Shown here: positions 47,509 through 57,018 of the stretch, in pieces
Layout: the number at the start of each line of letters is the position of its first letter
How positions within the stretch are numbered: position 1 is the first letter of the stretch
From: Aurantiochytrium sp. KH105
Taxonomy: Eukaryota; Sar; Bigyra; Thraustochytrida; Thraustochytriidae
Assembly: GCA_003116975.1 (NCBI GenBank)
Contig: BGKB01000090.1
Location: 186,001-250,000, forward strand
Reading direction: 5' to 3'
DNA: 64,000 nt
Made by a program: the position numbers and the translations under genes
The notes under the pieces: generated by a model
Told to the model about the DNA's origin: nothing
Seen by the model: the letters and a program-made list of their open reading frames with translations, nothing else
Databases searched by the model: none

Positions 47509-49006
47509 GACGGGCGGCGGCGCGAGCCTGCTGCTTTCGATCGATCGATCTCGATGGACCTCTCTGTGTCACCGTTTTGAAGGAGCGAACGACTCGGAGA
47601 AGAAAGAAAGAAGGAGGAGGAGGCGGGAAGAGAACGGCTGGAGAACGGAGAACCTGGAACGAAACGCGACTTTTGCTGCCGGTTCCGCGGCAAAAAACCG
47701 CGCTGGCTTCTACCTTCGTACGCCGCGCGCGCTCCAGGGAGAACACCGAAGGTTCCAGAACTTCATCCGAAAGTGCTGCACTGGCCCCCGATGAAGATGT
47801 GATAGGAAGAGATATCTCTCTTCAAGGGGGGTAGGCTGGGTAGTATTTTGTTGCACGACCAAAGAACAGAGAAAGCCTGCAGGGACACGGGCTCGGGGAG
47901 AAAAGGTCTGCGGCAACCCCCTGCGACCCTTATACCAGCACGAAGCTGCCCCGCGTGAAGGGGTCTCGGAGGAAGACTCCGACGGCGGCTCATCGTTGTT
48001 GACCCGACCGGAGAAACCTCCTGAGGTCCGGTTCCGTATATGTTCTCGAAACGTTCCAAAAAAATTCTGGGCTATGCAGTCAGAAAGACTCCAAGTTGCT
48101 AAAAAAGGGAAGAGACGGCGACACAGCCACGCAAGTTGAGACCGCAATGTGGCGGCCATCACCAGTGACCATGAGTTATAGCTCGAGTTTTCTCTTTCAT
48201 TCCTTGTTGCAACTTGTTGGACATGGCCGCCATGAGGAAAGACACCACGGGCGTTGAAGCGTTCGTCGTTGGTGTGGATTGCTCCAAGGAAGGAGTCAGC
48301 GATCATCGGCGTGAGTTGAGCAATAACAGTAACAGTGGCCAGCAGCAGCTAGCTGTCATCGTCATGGTAGGCTGAAGTAAAATTGTGGCCAGCAATCAAA
48401 TCATTCATGGCAACAGAAAGACAGATTGGTCAGCCCTTGTGCTAAGGCTTTGCGGCTAAAGTTACGAATGTCGGGCCAGATGAATGGCAGCAGGACCATG
48501 AAACCAAAAATGTGGACGGTTTTTTTTTTGTCAAGAATGAGGACGAGAGTCCTTTAACTTGAGCAGACCTGAGCAGTGCACTCATCAGCAAAGAGAGACA
48601 TGAGTCAAGACAATGACGGTCTTTTTCCTCGGCTTCAACCATCAACCAGTTGCCAAGGTTGCTGCTGTTTTCAGTATAGAAGAAAAAGGGAGTCCATCAT
48701 GATCGCTCCGCAATGGTGGCCCACAATAGCACTTTTCTTCTTGCTGAGGTCCTCGGCAGTCCTTCTTGCTCGACATGATCGGTCACCGTTAGTTGCTATG
48801 AGTAGTAGGCCTAGGCCTAGACGCCCCTGCAACTGTTGTGGCGAGGCGATGCCAGGACAGCAGATTGGATTGGGACCTTCACGACGCGCGCAGAGCCAAC
48901 GAGCGGGCGCGCAGACGCGCACGCCCGCGCGGCCGCCCTCTGCGCTGGGTCTGGCGAAAAGAGCAGCCGGTCTCTGGCGAAGCAAGCTACCGCCCATCAG
49001 GCAGTC

Positions 49007-51181
49007 ATGGTCGCGCGACGTGACGACGGCCGCAACGACGACGACGACGACGAGGAGGAGCTTGCTGGCGAGGATGACATGCTCATGCTACAAGATGCAA
49101 TAGAAGACGGCGCGTCCGTGGCCGGCGACTCCGCTGGGTTCTCCAAGCCGCGACCTTCAACGTCAGCAAACCGCGGAACAGCGCTAAAAGATATGTCGCC
49201 AAACAAGTGCCACAACCTTGTCATGGTGCTCCTCGTGCTGTTCAACACAGTGCTTCTCATGTATTCACATCTTGGCACGAGCGGCTTGATTCTATCCAAT
49301 CTTCAAGCCCTCGCATCGCACGGCAGAAGAGATCTGCAAATCTCAAGTTCTTCTCGCGGTGCCAGGTGGCTCGGGGCGTGCAATGGAAAGGATGAGGCTC
49401 GTTGGGAAACGCAGACGCTCGCTGACACTCTGCAGTCTGTCAAAGGCTGTCTGTCCTGCATGGGGAACACAACATGCATGACGGCCTGCGTCGTTCGAGA
49501 AGGCAGCTTCTCGATGCCTTGTGCCACGTGCTTTGCAGACGTTGTTGATTGTGCAATGAAGAATTGCCTCTTTCAGTGTGCCGGCGACCCTTCTGCACCC
49601 AAATGTGCGTCATGTCTCGAAGCAAAATGTGTATCTTCATTCGCGACATGCTCAGGTCTCTCTGTGGCGAAATTGAAAGCGCCGACTCCGCCACCATCGA
49701 CCCCGGCGACTGCACCCCCTTCAACCACAAGTTCGTCGCAACCTTCATTGGAAGCCCCATCTCCGCCACCCACAGAACCTGCACGGAGTTCTTTGCCACC
49801 AACGCGTTCGCCAACCGCCAAGGCCAGTGAGAGTGGCTTATCGAGCACTGCTGCTGAAAAGGTGCCTGCAACAAACGCAGCATCTGCGGACCCAAATGTG
49901 CAAAAGCAGCCGGAGACGACAACAGATCCGTGCAGCGAACTTGAGTCGGTGTACGAGGTCAAATTTCTCGACGCTGTCTCAAAGGCATGGAATAATGGGG
50001 CAAAAGTGCTGGCGGTGATCTTGTTCGTTGCCTCTGGAGTTTGGCCTTACGTCAAGAACATGCTGCTGCTTGTAACGTGGCACAGGCCCATGGAGAAAGA
50101 GCAAAGAATGCGCCTGCTCGTGTGGCTCTGCAGGCTTGGAAAGTGGTCATTTGTTGATGTCTTTGTCATGTTGCTCTTCAATGCAATGCTACGCATCGAG
50201 AAACAGCTCTCGACGAGCATGACACTCATTGTATATGCAACTCCACAGGCAGGTATCTACGCCTTTTGTGCTGCCGCAAGCTTGGCGCTTGCCCAGAGCG
50301 AGTGGATGCGACGTCGGCACGAGGGACTTTGTAGTGTCGAAGCTTTGACGGCTTCAGATGCGACAGTCGCTCGGGGCGGAATTTTTAATAGCGGAGATAG
50401 CGGTCGTCTTCGCAGCGGATGGCGAACAGCGACGACGCGCAACAGAGTCCGCTCCCGCCTCCTTCATGAGCGTGGCTCTCTGTACTTGCGCCTTTTGGTC
50501 CCCGCAGTAGGCTTTCTAAGTCTCCTTGTTGGCTTTTATGGTACCACACTCGTCCACTGCGAGATCCAGGGCTCGCTGAGCTACTTGCCCGGACAAAACG
50601 ATTTCTCGTACACTGGCGCAGAGATGATGCGTTCTGCGTCCGGTGTATCATCGTGCGAAAGTAGTCGAGGGGGTCGCGACCATCCATGGGTGCGCGAGGT
50701 ACTCGTTTGGCTCCTTCTGATTGTGGTCGTCGGCCTCCCAATCATTTCTTTCATAGCAGTTAGTCTCTTGTGGATTATTGGCGCTGGCGTGCCGTGCAAA
50801 CCGCGCTATTTCAAGCAGGTGTTGCTCAATAGCGCGCACCGCCTGATGCAGTTGGTGGAGGTCGCCGCCAACCTGGCCTGTCTTGACGTTTTTCTCGTCT
50901 CCCTTCTCGTAGTATCCTCGGAGATTGGCAATGTTGTGCGCGCTGTCGGAGCCACTGTTCAAACATCGACAATGTCCATGTCTCTCGACTTGTCTTTGGG
51001 ATCGGGCGCTGTATGTCTCATATTTGCTGCCATCTTGCTGCTCGTTCTGAACATTTTGACTCACTTTGAAGCTCCTGCATTGCGAAATACGCTGGCGCTC
51101 GCTGCAGGAAGGGGTAATCGCAACGTGTACGACGAGATTGACGCAGAGGATTCAGATGAAGACACCTCTTTTGTGATTTAG
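49007..51181 (+). CDS. PqiA-like multi-pass membrane protein with Cys-rich lumenal domain
   Basis: 724 residues from the ATG at 49007; the frame opens at 48836. The N-terminus is acidic (DDDDDEEEL) and cytosolic. A membrane anchor at about 70-88 precedes a Cys-rich region with repeated CxxC and CxxxC spacing (near 145-225: CLSCMGNTTC, CATCFADVVDC, CASCLEAKC). A Pro/Ser/Thr-rich stalk leads to a C-terminal bundle of several membrane spans. The start of that bundle (GVWPYVKNMLLL, then RLGKWSFVDVFV) resembles bacterial paraquat-inducible protein A. PqiA family proteins act with MCE proteins in lipid transport in bacteria; whether that applies here is unknown. The many Cys suggest disulphides in a secretory compartment. 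Identification rests on one short block, so confidence is moderate. Confidence 0.55.
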   Translation: MVARRDDGRNDDDDDEEELAGEDDMLMLQDAIEDGASVAGDSAGFSKPRPSTSANRGTALKDMSPNKCHNLVMVLLVLFNTVLLMYSHLGTSGLILSNLQALASHGRRDLQISSSSRGARWLGACNGKDEARWETQTLADTLQSVKGCLSCMGNTTCMTACVVREGSFSMPCATCFADVVDCAMKNCLFQCAGDPSAPKCASCLEAKCVSSFATCSGLSVAKLKAPTPPPSTPATAPPSTTSSSQPSLEAPSPPPTEPARSSLPPTRSPTAKASESGLSSTAAEKVPATNAASADPNVQKQPETTTDPCSELESVYEVKFLDAVSKAWNNGAKVLAVILFVASGVWPYVKNMLLLVTWHRPMEKEQRMRLLVWLCRLGKWSFVDVFVMLLFNAMLRIEKQLSTSMTLIVYATPQAGIYAFCAAASLALAQSEWMRRRHEGLCSVEALTASDATVARGGIFNSGDSGRLRSGWRTATTRNRVRSRLLHERGSLYLRLLVPAVGFLSLLVGFYGTTLVHCEIQGSLSYLPGQNDFSYTGAEMMRSASGVSSCESSRGGRDHPWVREVLVWLLLIVVVGLPIISFIAVSLLWIIGAGVPCKPRYFKQVLLNSAHRLMQLVEVAANLACLDVFLVSLLVVSSEIGNVVRAVGATVQTSTMSMSLDLSLGSGAVCLIFAAILLLVLNILTHFEAPALRNTLALAAGRGNRNVYDEIDAEDSDEDTSFVI

Positions 51182-51523
51182 CTAAACTGGTATAAACTTT
51201 TTGTGTGGTGACTCTGTTAGCACCTCGTTCTCGGACAAGAGTGACTCCAAATAAGATGCAGCACAGAAAGGATCTCCTTTACACGCGCGCCACACGGTTT
51301 AACACCGCCCGGATCACTCACTGAAAAAAGCACGACATCCTTTTGGTCTGCCGGATGGCATTCAAAGAAGCATAAATGGAAGCGAAATTTATAATAAAAG
51401 GCGTGAAAGCAAACATAAAGTGGCAGCTTTTGCAACATGGATGGGCCCCGGGATGCAAGCCAAAAGAAAGGAAAAGAAAAGTAGTGTGTCATGTATAAGG
51501 TAAAGGATATACAATGCCGCAGA
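51182..51523. other. Convergent spacer
   Basis: 342 bases between the 3' ends of the PqiA-like and Doa10-like genes. Mixed A/T-rich sequence, nothing else seen. Confidence 0.6.
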
Positions 51524-54500
51524 CTAAAAAACTTCGTTGCGGCGCTGAGCATATTTTTTCTGACGCTCTTCCATATTGTGCAAACGCTTGCCAATCAAGT
51601 AACGCTCGTCACGCAATGCATCGTGCACTGTTTGCCATGTGCGATGTGCACGAATGGCAAAAAAGGGAATGAGAAGCGCCAGCATGAGCACCGCGGTTGC
51701 ACGGCGCAGCGCGCTGACGAAACCGTAGGTCTCGCACACCGATTGATTTGATAAAAAGAGCGGGATGATATCCGAGCCCACGACCATGAGTACGGGCAAA
51801 CCCACCGCCGCAAGTTGCACCATGGTGAGAGTGCGCACATAGCGGTGCAGAACCTCGGAGCAATCGAGCGTACGAACAGCATGCACAAAAGCACGGCCAA
51901 TGTCTTCTTCCAAAGCACGCAACGATGGCAAATGCAAGAGGGCTTCGGGAGCGCCTAAGGCAGCGGCAATAATAATCATAACTGCCCAGCCCACCGTCCA
52001 CTCGTGCAAGGGCGAAGCAGAAACCTGCAGGGCGCTAAGCGCGTACTTGACTGCAGGTAGGAGAGGACGCGACTCTTCGGCAGCTGCAGAAATCCCAAAG
52101 GCGTCGCACAACCGCGCGTTACCCGTAATGTCATCATATTCGAGGTCGGCTTGCCCGCCCACGAGCGCGCCAAGCACCGCAAAGCAGCTTGACACGCACG
52201 ATGCGCCAGCATCCTCCATGTCGCCATCGGCACCGCTGCCGCCCAAAGATCCAAGAAATGCTAGCGGATGTTGGGTGGGAAAGAGAAGCACGAGCTGCAC
52301 AAAGACACCCATGAGCCAGGGTTGCAAAATGGCGAGGGAAGCCACCAGCTCGACCCACTGCAATCGGCAGCGCACAATCTCAATCACACCGCGAAGACTC
52401 GCGCTGCGATCTTCGAGCATGGCAAAACGCTGCAGGAACGTCCAGGCAGGAAAATAGGCTGCCACGTGTCCGAGCTGCCAGAGCGCATTCCCGAGTGTGC
52501 ACAGTACCACAAAACCAATGCCAAAGATAAGCGGGTCGTGCTGAATCGGAAGATGCACGAGTGACACGAGAATGCGGCCAAAAACCCAGGGGGCGCTCAC
52601 CACAAAGACGGTGGTCACCACACATACCGCCCAGCCAATGGTAAAGAGCAGCGCGAGCCTTGGAACGACAAACCAAGGCTTCTTGCGAGGCAAAAGTGTA
52701 CGCGCGTAAAGGACCATCTCGCGCTGCATTTCGTCCAGACCTACAAGCTCCTCATCTTCGTCTTCATCTTCATCCTCGTCCTCGTCTTCCTCCTCGTCCA
52801 CGTTCGTGTCCTTCTCGTTTTCACTCTCTCCCTTTTGTGTGTCCTCATCGTTCTCTGCCAATGCGGCATCGTCTTGGTCCCGAAGCGCGAGCGGGGCGGC
52901 ATCAATTTCGCCTTGCGCGAGTTGCGCCTCGGCTTCATCTTCTGCAGCGGCGACGGCAGCCGTTTGCGCAAAGAGCCTGGCTACAATGTCATCTTCAGCA
53001 AAACCCTGATCTGGGCCCTCATCTGGCTTGGGCCGTGGGAGGGCAAGCAAATAACGCTCGAGGCCACAAAATTGAGTCGCCTTGAAGACCCACAAACCAA
53101 TGGCAGCGCAGATCCAATCCTTGCACTGTTCGAGAAAACTGAGAATTCCAATATGAACGCACAACAGCTCGACCGGAAGCTGCACCTCGAGCACCGTATA
53201 CGACAGCACAGGCGTTGACGGGAAAATAGCGAGATTAGCGTCCTTGAGAATGCGCGCGGGGATGTAGACAAAGGCAAGGACCAAAAAGGTGTAAATGGCG
53301 CAGCTCAGGGCCATACGGCGAAGATGACGCGCGATGCTTTCTTCGAGAACTGAGCGAAGAAGGCCGTCGTCCCCATTTTTGGGCCTAATGACACCGTGAA
53401 GGATGTCCGGATGTAAGAGGTCGCGCAGCTCGAGCACCACGACCGTAATGACAAGCATGTGGGTAATGCCTGCCACCCAGAGGACCATGACGGCAAAGAC
53501 GGGATGGTCGACTGCAAACTGGTACCGCGAGACAGGGTCAAAGGCAACGACATCGCGTACTGCCACCTCGAGGAGCGCTCCGAGAAGAACAGGAAAGAGG
53601 CCCATTTTGAGGAATACAATAATAACCACCTTGAAGGTCCGGCTCATGAAACGCAAGACGCGCGTGACGCTGTCGTAACCCTGGTACGTGCGCCGGTTCC
53701 GCGCGTGATCGCGCAGCCAGCGCGTTGCGAGGAAAAGGGCCCCAAGGAAACAAGCCACGGTGATGTAACCTACGAGAAGAGCAGCGAGCTCCAAGCACGC
53801 GTACCGAAGCTCTTCCGTGAAGACATGTCTCGTTTCTTCGAGATACCCTTGGTGCGTGCACTGCGCCGGGGCCTCGAGGCCAAGTGAGGCTCGAGGCACA
53901 ACACGTTCGAGAGGCCATGCTTTGCTCCTTTCGAACATTTGCTCCTCGCGGTCTTGCGCCGCTTGCTGGGACCTGAATCGGTGCAGCGTGCGCAGGAGAA
54001 AGCCTTCATCCGATCTTGAGAGCATGCGAATGCCCGTGGCTCGCTCGATGACACGGCCTGACATGGATAATACGACCGCCCCGACGGTAGTGGGAGCAAA
54101 GAGCGCCACGCATAAATAGAGACCATTAAAAGTCAAAAGCCACATGACATTGTGAAAGAGGACCCAGCTGGGTCCACGTAGGCCAAGGAGCTCATCGAGA
54201 GCGACGTTGAGGTCACCCACATGGTTGTCGTCATCGTCATCGCCAAGGCCCGCGTCATCGTCTGCGTCATCATGCTCGTTGTGATTGTCGTCGTCAAAGA
54301 AGCCGAGCCCACGGACGGCAGGTGGGTCCGCCGCGTCTGCGGCGGCGTCTGCAGCGGCGTCTGCAGCGGCATCTGCAGCGGCGTCTGCAGCGGCGTCTGC
54401 AGCGGCGTCTGCGGGCGGCTCCATTTCGTCTTCAGGAATGTCACGACGGAAATCGTCACGGTCATTTCCTTCTTCGTCAAAATCGTCAACATCGAGGCCA

Positions 54501-55864
54501 GCAGCATCGTCGTGGTCGATGTTCCCGGTCTCATCGACAGATTCAGCATCGTCGTGGTCACGAATTTCAAACTCGTCGTCGATCAGATCGCCATTACGGA
54601 CGGGGATCCAGTCTGCAACATTGTAATGGGCGGCCGCAGCTGCTGCGGCAGCATCGGCTTCGGCTGCAGCTCGAGCTTCGACTGAGGCTGCGGACTCTGC
54701 ATCGATACTTGCATTTTCTGCTGCATTTGCCGCGGCTGCGGCCGCCACTGCGGCTTGACGCGCGCCTTGCATAGGCTCTGACCAGTGCGGTAGCACGGCT
54801 GGAGTATCGGCGTGCGGTATGGGGCTGCTATTATCTGAGTCCTTGTCAAAGCCCTCACACGCAGTATCCCTTGTTTCTTGTTCGTTCTCTTGCCCGTTTT
54901 CTTGTACATGTGTTGCAGAATTTACTTGTGCGTCGTCGAACTGGTTTGCTGCGCCGGTATCTTGTGCCAAGAGGTCTTCTTCCAGCATTGGGCCCTCATT
55001 CGCCTCGTCGAGGCCCGGGCCAGCCTCAACGTGGGCGTCTACTTCATGTGCGTCAACATCCTGTTCGTGATCCTGTTCATCGTGTTCATCGTCGGCCTCC
55101 GGGACGTCGTCGTCGTCGGCATCAATGTCGTTGAAGAAGTCATGTTCGCGCACGAAATCAACCACAGAAATAAGTGTCAAAAAGGAGACGAAAATACCAG
55201 CAGATGCACAAACACCGACACCCCAGCTCGTGTACAGGCCGCCATCGAGAGCCATGCGCAAACGCGCCTGAAAATTGCCAAGACTCCCTTGCTGTTGTGG
55301 GAGATGCGTTTGCTGAGCGTGCTGCAGCAGCGAGTCTTCGGGAGTCCCTGAATCAAGTCTATCGAGCTTGCCAAGAGAAAGAATTCGGAACATGACGCAG
55401 GTTGCGATGGGGATGAAGACGCCCCACGTAATGGCTACAACAATGATGCGACCAATAAAGGGGAGCGTCCTCATGCCGCGGACGATGGAGAGGCGCAGAA
55501 ACTCTGCTACGGTGAGCGATTGTGGAGCACCTGGCTCGTATACGGGAGTGAATCTGAACTTGTGCCCGCAGAGCTCACAATTTGGCCTACTTCCTGTCGC
55601 CGAGGCGCTGTGCGAGAGCCACTCCATGAGGCAGTCTTCGTGGACAAATTTGATGCTGCCTGCGCAAACACAAGGATGGTACAGAGGTCGTTTCTCCTCG
55701 ACGCCGCATCTGCAAATGCGGCAGATTTCCTCGTCCTCGAGGGACTCGCTGTCTCTGGCATGTCCGCGGTCATCGACCGCGGACAACAACGTCGTCTGCT
55801 CTGGGGCCTCGCGTGCAGGCTCATCCTCGAGAGAACGTGCCTCTGCGTCGCCCTGCATAGCCAT
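51524..55864 (-). CDS. MARCHF6: Doa10/MARCHF6-like ER-membrane RING E3 ubiquitin ligase
   Basis: 1446 residues. It begins with a C4HC3 RING-CH domain (ligands C48, C51, C65, C67, H75, C78, C96, C99; motif CRICRCG, then HPCVCAGSIKFVHEDCL). About 14 hydrophobic segments are spread to the C-terminus, as in yeast Doa10 and mammalian MARCHF6/TEB4, and the length matches (about 910-1320). These ligases ubiquitinate misfolded and regulated proteins at the ER and inner nuclear membrane, including sterol-pathway enzymes. The region between early membrane spans is unusually acidic, with a (DAAA)n repeat and a long Asp/Glu/His-rich stretch. A second acidic block (EEDEDEDED) lies near 1060-1080. The start MAMQGDAEAR is chosen because it directly precedes the RING; the frame continues to 56482 through Arg/Pro-rich leader. 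Confidence 0.93.
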   Translation of the reverse strand: MAMQGDAEARSLEDEPAREAPEQTTLLSAVDDRGHARDSESLEDEEICRICRCGVEEKRPLYHPCVCAGSIKFVHEDCLMEWLSHSASATGSRPNCELCGHKFRFTPVYEPGAPQSLTVAEFLRLSIVRGMRTLPFIGRIIVVAITWGVFIPIATCVMFRILSLGKLDRLDSGTPEDSLLQHAQQTHLPQQQGSLGNFQARLRMALDGGLYTSWGVGVCASAGIFVSFLTLISVVDFVREHDFFNDIDADDDDVPEADDEHDEQDHEQDVDAHEVDAHVEAGPGLDEANEGPMLEEDLLAQDTGAANQFDDAQVNSATHVQENGQENEQETRDTACEGFDKDSDNSSPIPHADTPAVLPHWSEPMQGARQAAVAAAAAANAAENASIDAESAASVEARAAAEADAAAAAAAAHYNVADWIPVRNGDLIDDEFEIRDHDDAESVDETGNIDHDDAAGLDVDDFDEEGNDRDDFRRDIPEDEMEPPADAAADAAADAAADAAADAAADAAADAADPPAVRGLGFFDDDNHNEHDDADDDAGLGDDDDDNHVGDLNVALDELLGLRGPSWVLFHNVMWLLTFNGLYLCVALFAPTTVGAVVLSMSGRVIERATGIRMLSRSDEGFLLRTLHRFRSQQAAQDREEQMFERSKAWPLERVVPRASLGLEAPAQCTHQGYLEETRHVFTEELRYACLELAALLVGYITVACFLGALFLATRWLRDHARNRRTYQGYDSVTRVLRFMSRTFKVVIIVFLKMGLFPVLLGALLEVAVRDVVAFDPVSRYQFAVDHPVFAVMVLWVAGITHMLVITVVVLELRDLLHPDILHGVIRPKNGDDGLLRSVLEESIARHLRRMALSCAIYTFLVLAFVYIPARILKDANLAIFPSTPVLSYTVLEVQLPVELLCVHIGILSFLEQCKDWICAAIGLWVFKATQFCGLERYLLALPRPKPDEGPDQGFAEDDIVARLFAQTAAVAAAEDEAEAQLAQGEIDAAPLALRDQDDAALAENDEDTQKGESENEKDTNVDEEEDEDEDEDEDEDEELVGLDEMQREMVLYARTLLPRKKPWFVVPRLALLFTIGWAVCVVTTVFVVSAPWVFGRILVSLVHLPIQHDPLIFGIGFVVLCTLGNALWQLGHVAAYFPAWTFLQRFAMLEDRSASLRGVIEIVRCRLQWVELVASLAILQPWLMGVFVQLVLLFPTQHPLAFLGSLGGSGADGDMEDAGASCVSSCFAVLGALVGGQADLEYDDITGNARLCDAFGISAAAEESRPLLPAVKYALSALQVSASPLHEWTVGWAVMIIIAAALGAPEALLHLPSLRALEEDIGRAFVHAVRTLDCSEVLHRYVRTLTMVQLAAVGLPVLMVVGSDIIPLFLSNQSVCETYGFVSALRRATAVLMLALLIPFFAIRAHRTWQTVHDALRDERYLIGKRLHNMEERQKKYAQRRNEVF
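54340..54422 (-). repeat. 12-bp in-frame repeat encoding (DAAA)n in the Doa10-like gene
   Basis: About six copies of a 12-base GCAGCGGCGTCT unit, nearly perfect, code for tandem DAAA in a cytosolic loop of the ubiquitin ligase. Confidence 0.95.
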
Positions 55865-56645
55865 GCTGTCTGACTGTCTGTGTGCGGTGGAGCGCTTCTG
55901 TTTGTTGCTGCTGTTGCCGCTGTACTTTTCACCAACCTCTTGCGCCCAGAACCTCGACCCGACCCGACCCGACTCACGGCGCGGAGGCGGATGCGGGCCG
56001 CGAGGGACACGTGCGCGCGCGCGCGCGCAGCGCAGCACCGCCGTGCAGGGCGGGCTGGGCGGAGGCGGCGCTCGCTTGGGCCCTCCTCCGAGGCGCGATC
56101 TGGCGCGCCCGGGCCTTCCCCGCTCGCCTCTTCGCGACCGGGGCGCGCGCGCGCGCGACGGCGCGGCGGGCCTCTGCGCGCGCAGGCGGGCGGGAGCGCG
56201 GGCCAAAGGGCGAGGGCGCGCCGCGGAGAAGTCGCGCGCGGAGGTCGCCGGGCACGCGCTCTGCGTTGAAGTCGCTTTGTTTGTTTGAATCGGCGCCCGG
56301 AAACTCGCGTCGCGCGCACCCGCCTCGGGTTCTACAGTTGCGGAACTAGTTTCGCATCTTGCGAGCTTCTGTCTCGTGCTCATGGCCAGCCGGCAAGCGA
56401 AGCCAAGCCAAGCAGCCCAGGAGGGAGGGAGGGAGGGAGGGAGGAGGTGCCAAGAGGCGTGGCGTGCGAGCAAGCACGGCATGCACTGTCAGTGCAGACG
56501 AGGCGGAAAATTGTGGTGCATTTTGATGGTGGGAAATGAGAATGAAAGAAAGGATGAAGGCAGAGTTAAAGCAAAATAGATCATCACTTGTCTCATGTGT
56601 CAAATGGACTTTCTCTTAGGTCTAGGTTACCCCGCATCCAGTCCG
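55865..56645. other. Spacer upstream of the Doa10-like gene
   Basis: 781 bases, strongly GC-rich from 55970 to 56260 with alternating GCGCGC, then a (GGGA)n run near 56421-56440. It probably holds the Doa10 promoter and the 3' flank of the next gene. No gene is seen. Confidence 0.6.
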
Positions 56646-56980
56646 TCAATTGTTGTTGTTGTTGTTGTTGTTGCTTTGGGAAAAATTGATGAATGACGAG
56701 GACATCGAGGGCAAAGAGTATCCTTGCTGTTGATGTTGTTGAGATTGTTGCTGTCCTTGTTGCTGTCCTTGCTGCTGTCCTTGCTGCTGCATAAGTAATT
56801 GGGCAGTCAACGCCCCAAGTCCGGTTTGCCCTGAATTTCCAGACTGGAAAAGAATCTGCTGCGGCTGCTGTTGTTGCTGCTGCCATTGCTGCAGCTGCTG
56901 CAGCTGTTGCGCATTCAACTGCCAAACGGCTCCATTAAAGTTCGCTTGTGTCGAATTCTGCTGCTGCTGCTGCTGTTGAG

Positions 56981-57018
<38 letters not shown>

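Larger units (their letters stand above)
46526..49006. other. 2.5-kb spacer with homopolymer G and GTGC repeats
   Basis: The spacer lies between the divergent C2H2 and PqiA-like genes and probably contains both promoters. It holds a 20-G run, a (GTGC)n tract, GATCGATC, and a TAGGCCTAGGCCTAG palindromic repeat at about 48805. Overlapping long frames on both strands at 46800-47800 show no domain. Confidence 0.6.

Noticed and set aside
46805-47794. Opposed 329- and 296-codon frames
   Set aside because: They run through the 20-G run and GTGC repeat on both strands and have no domain.
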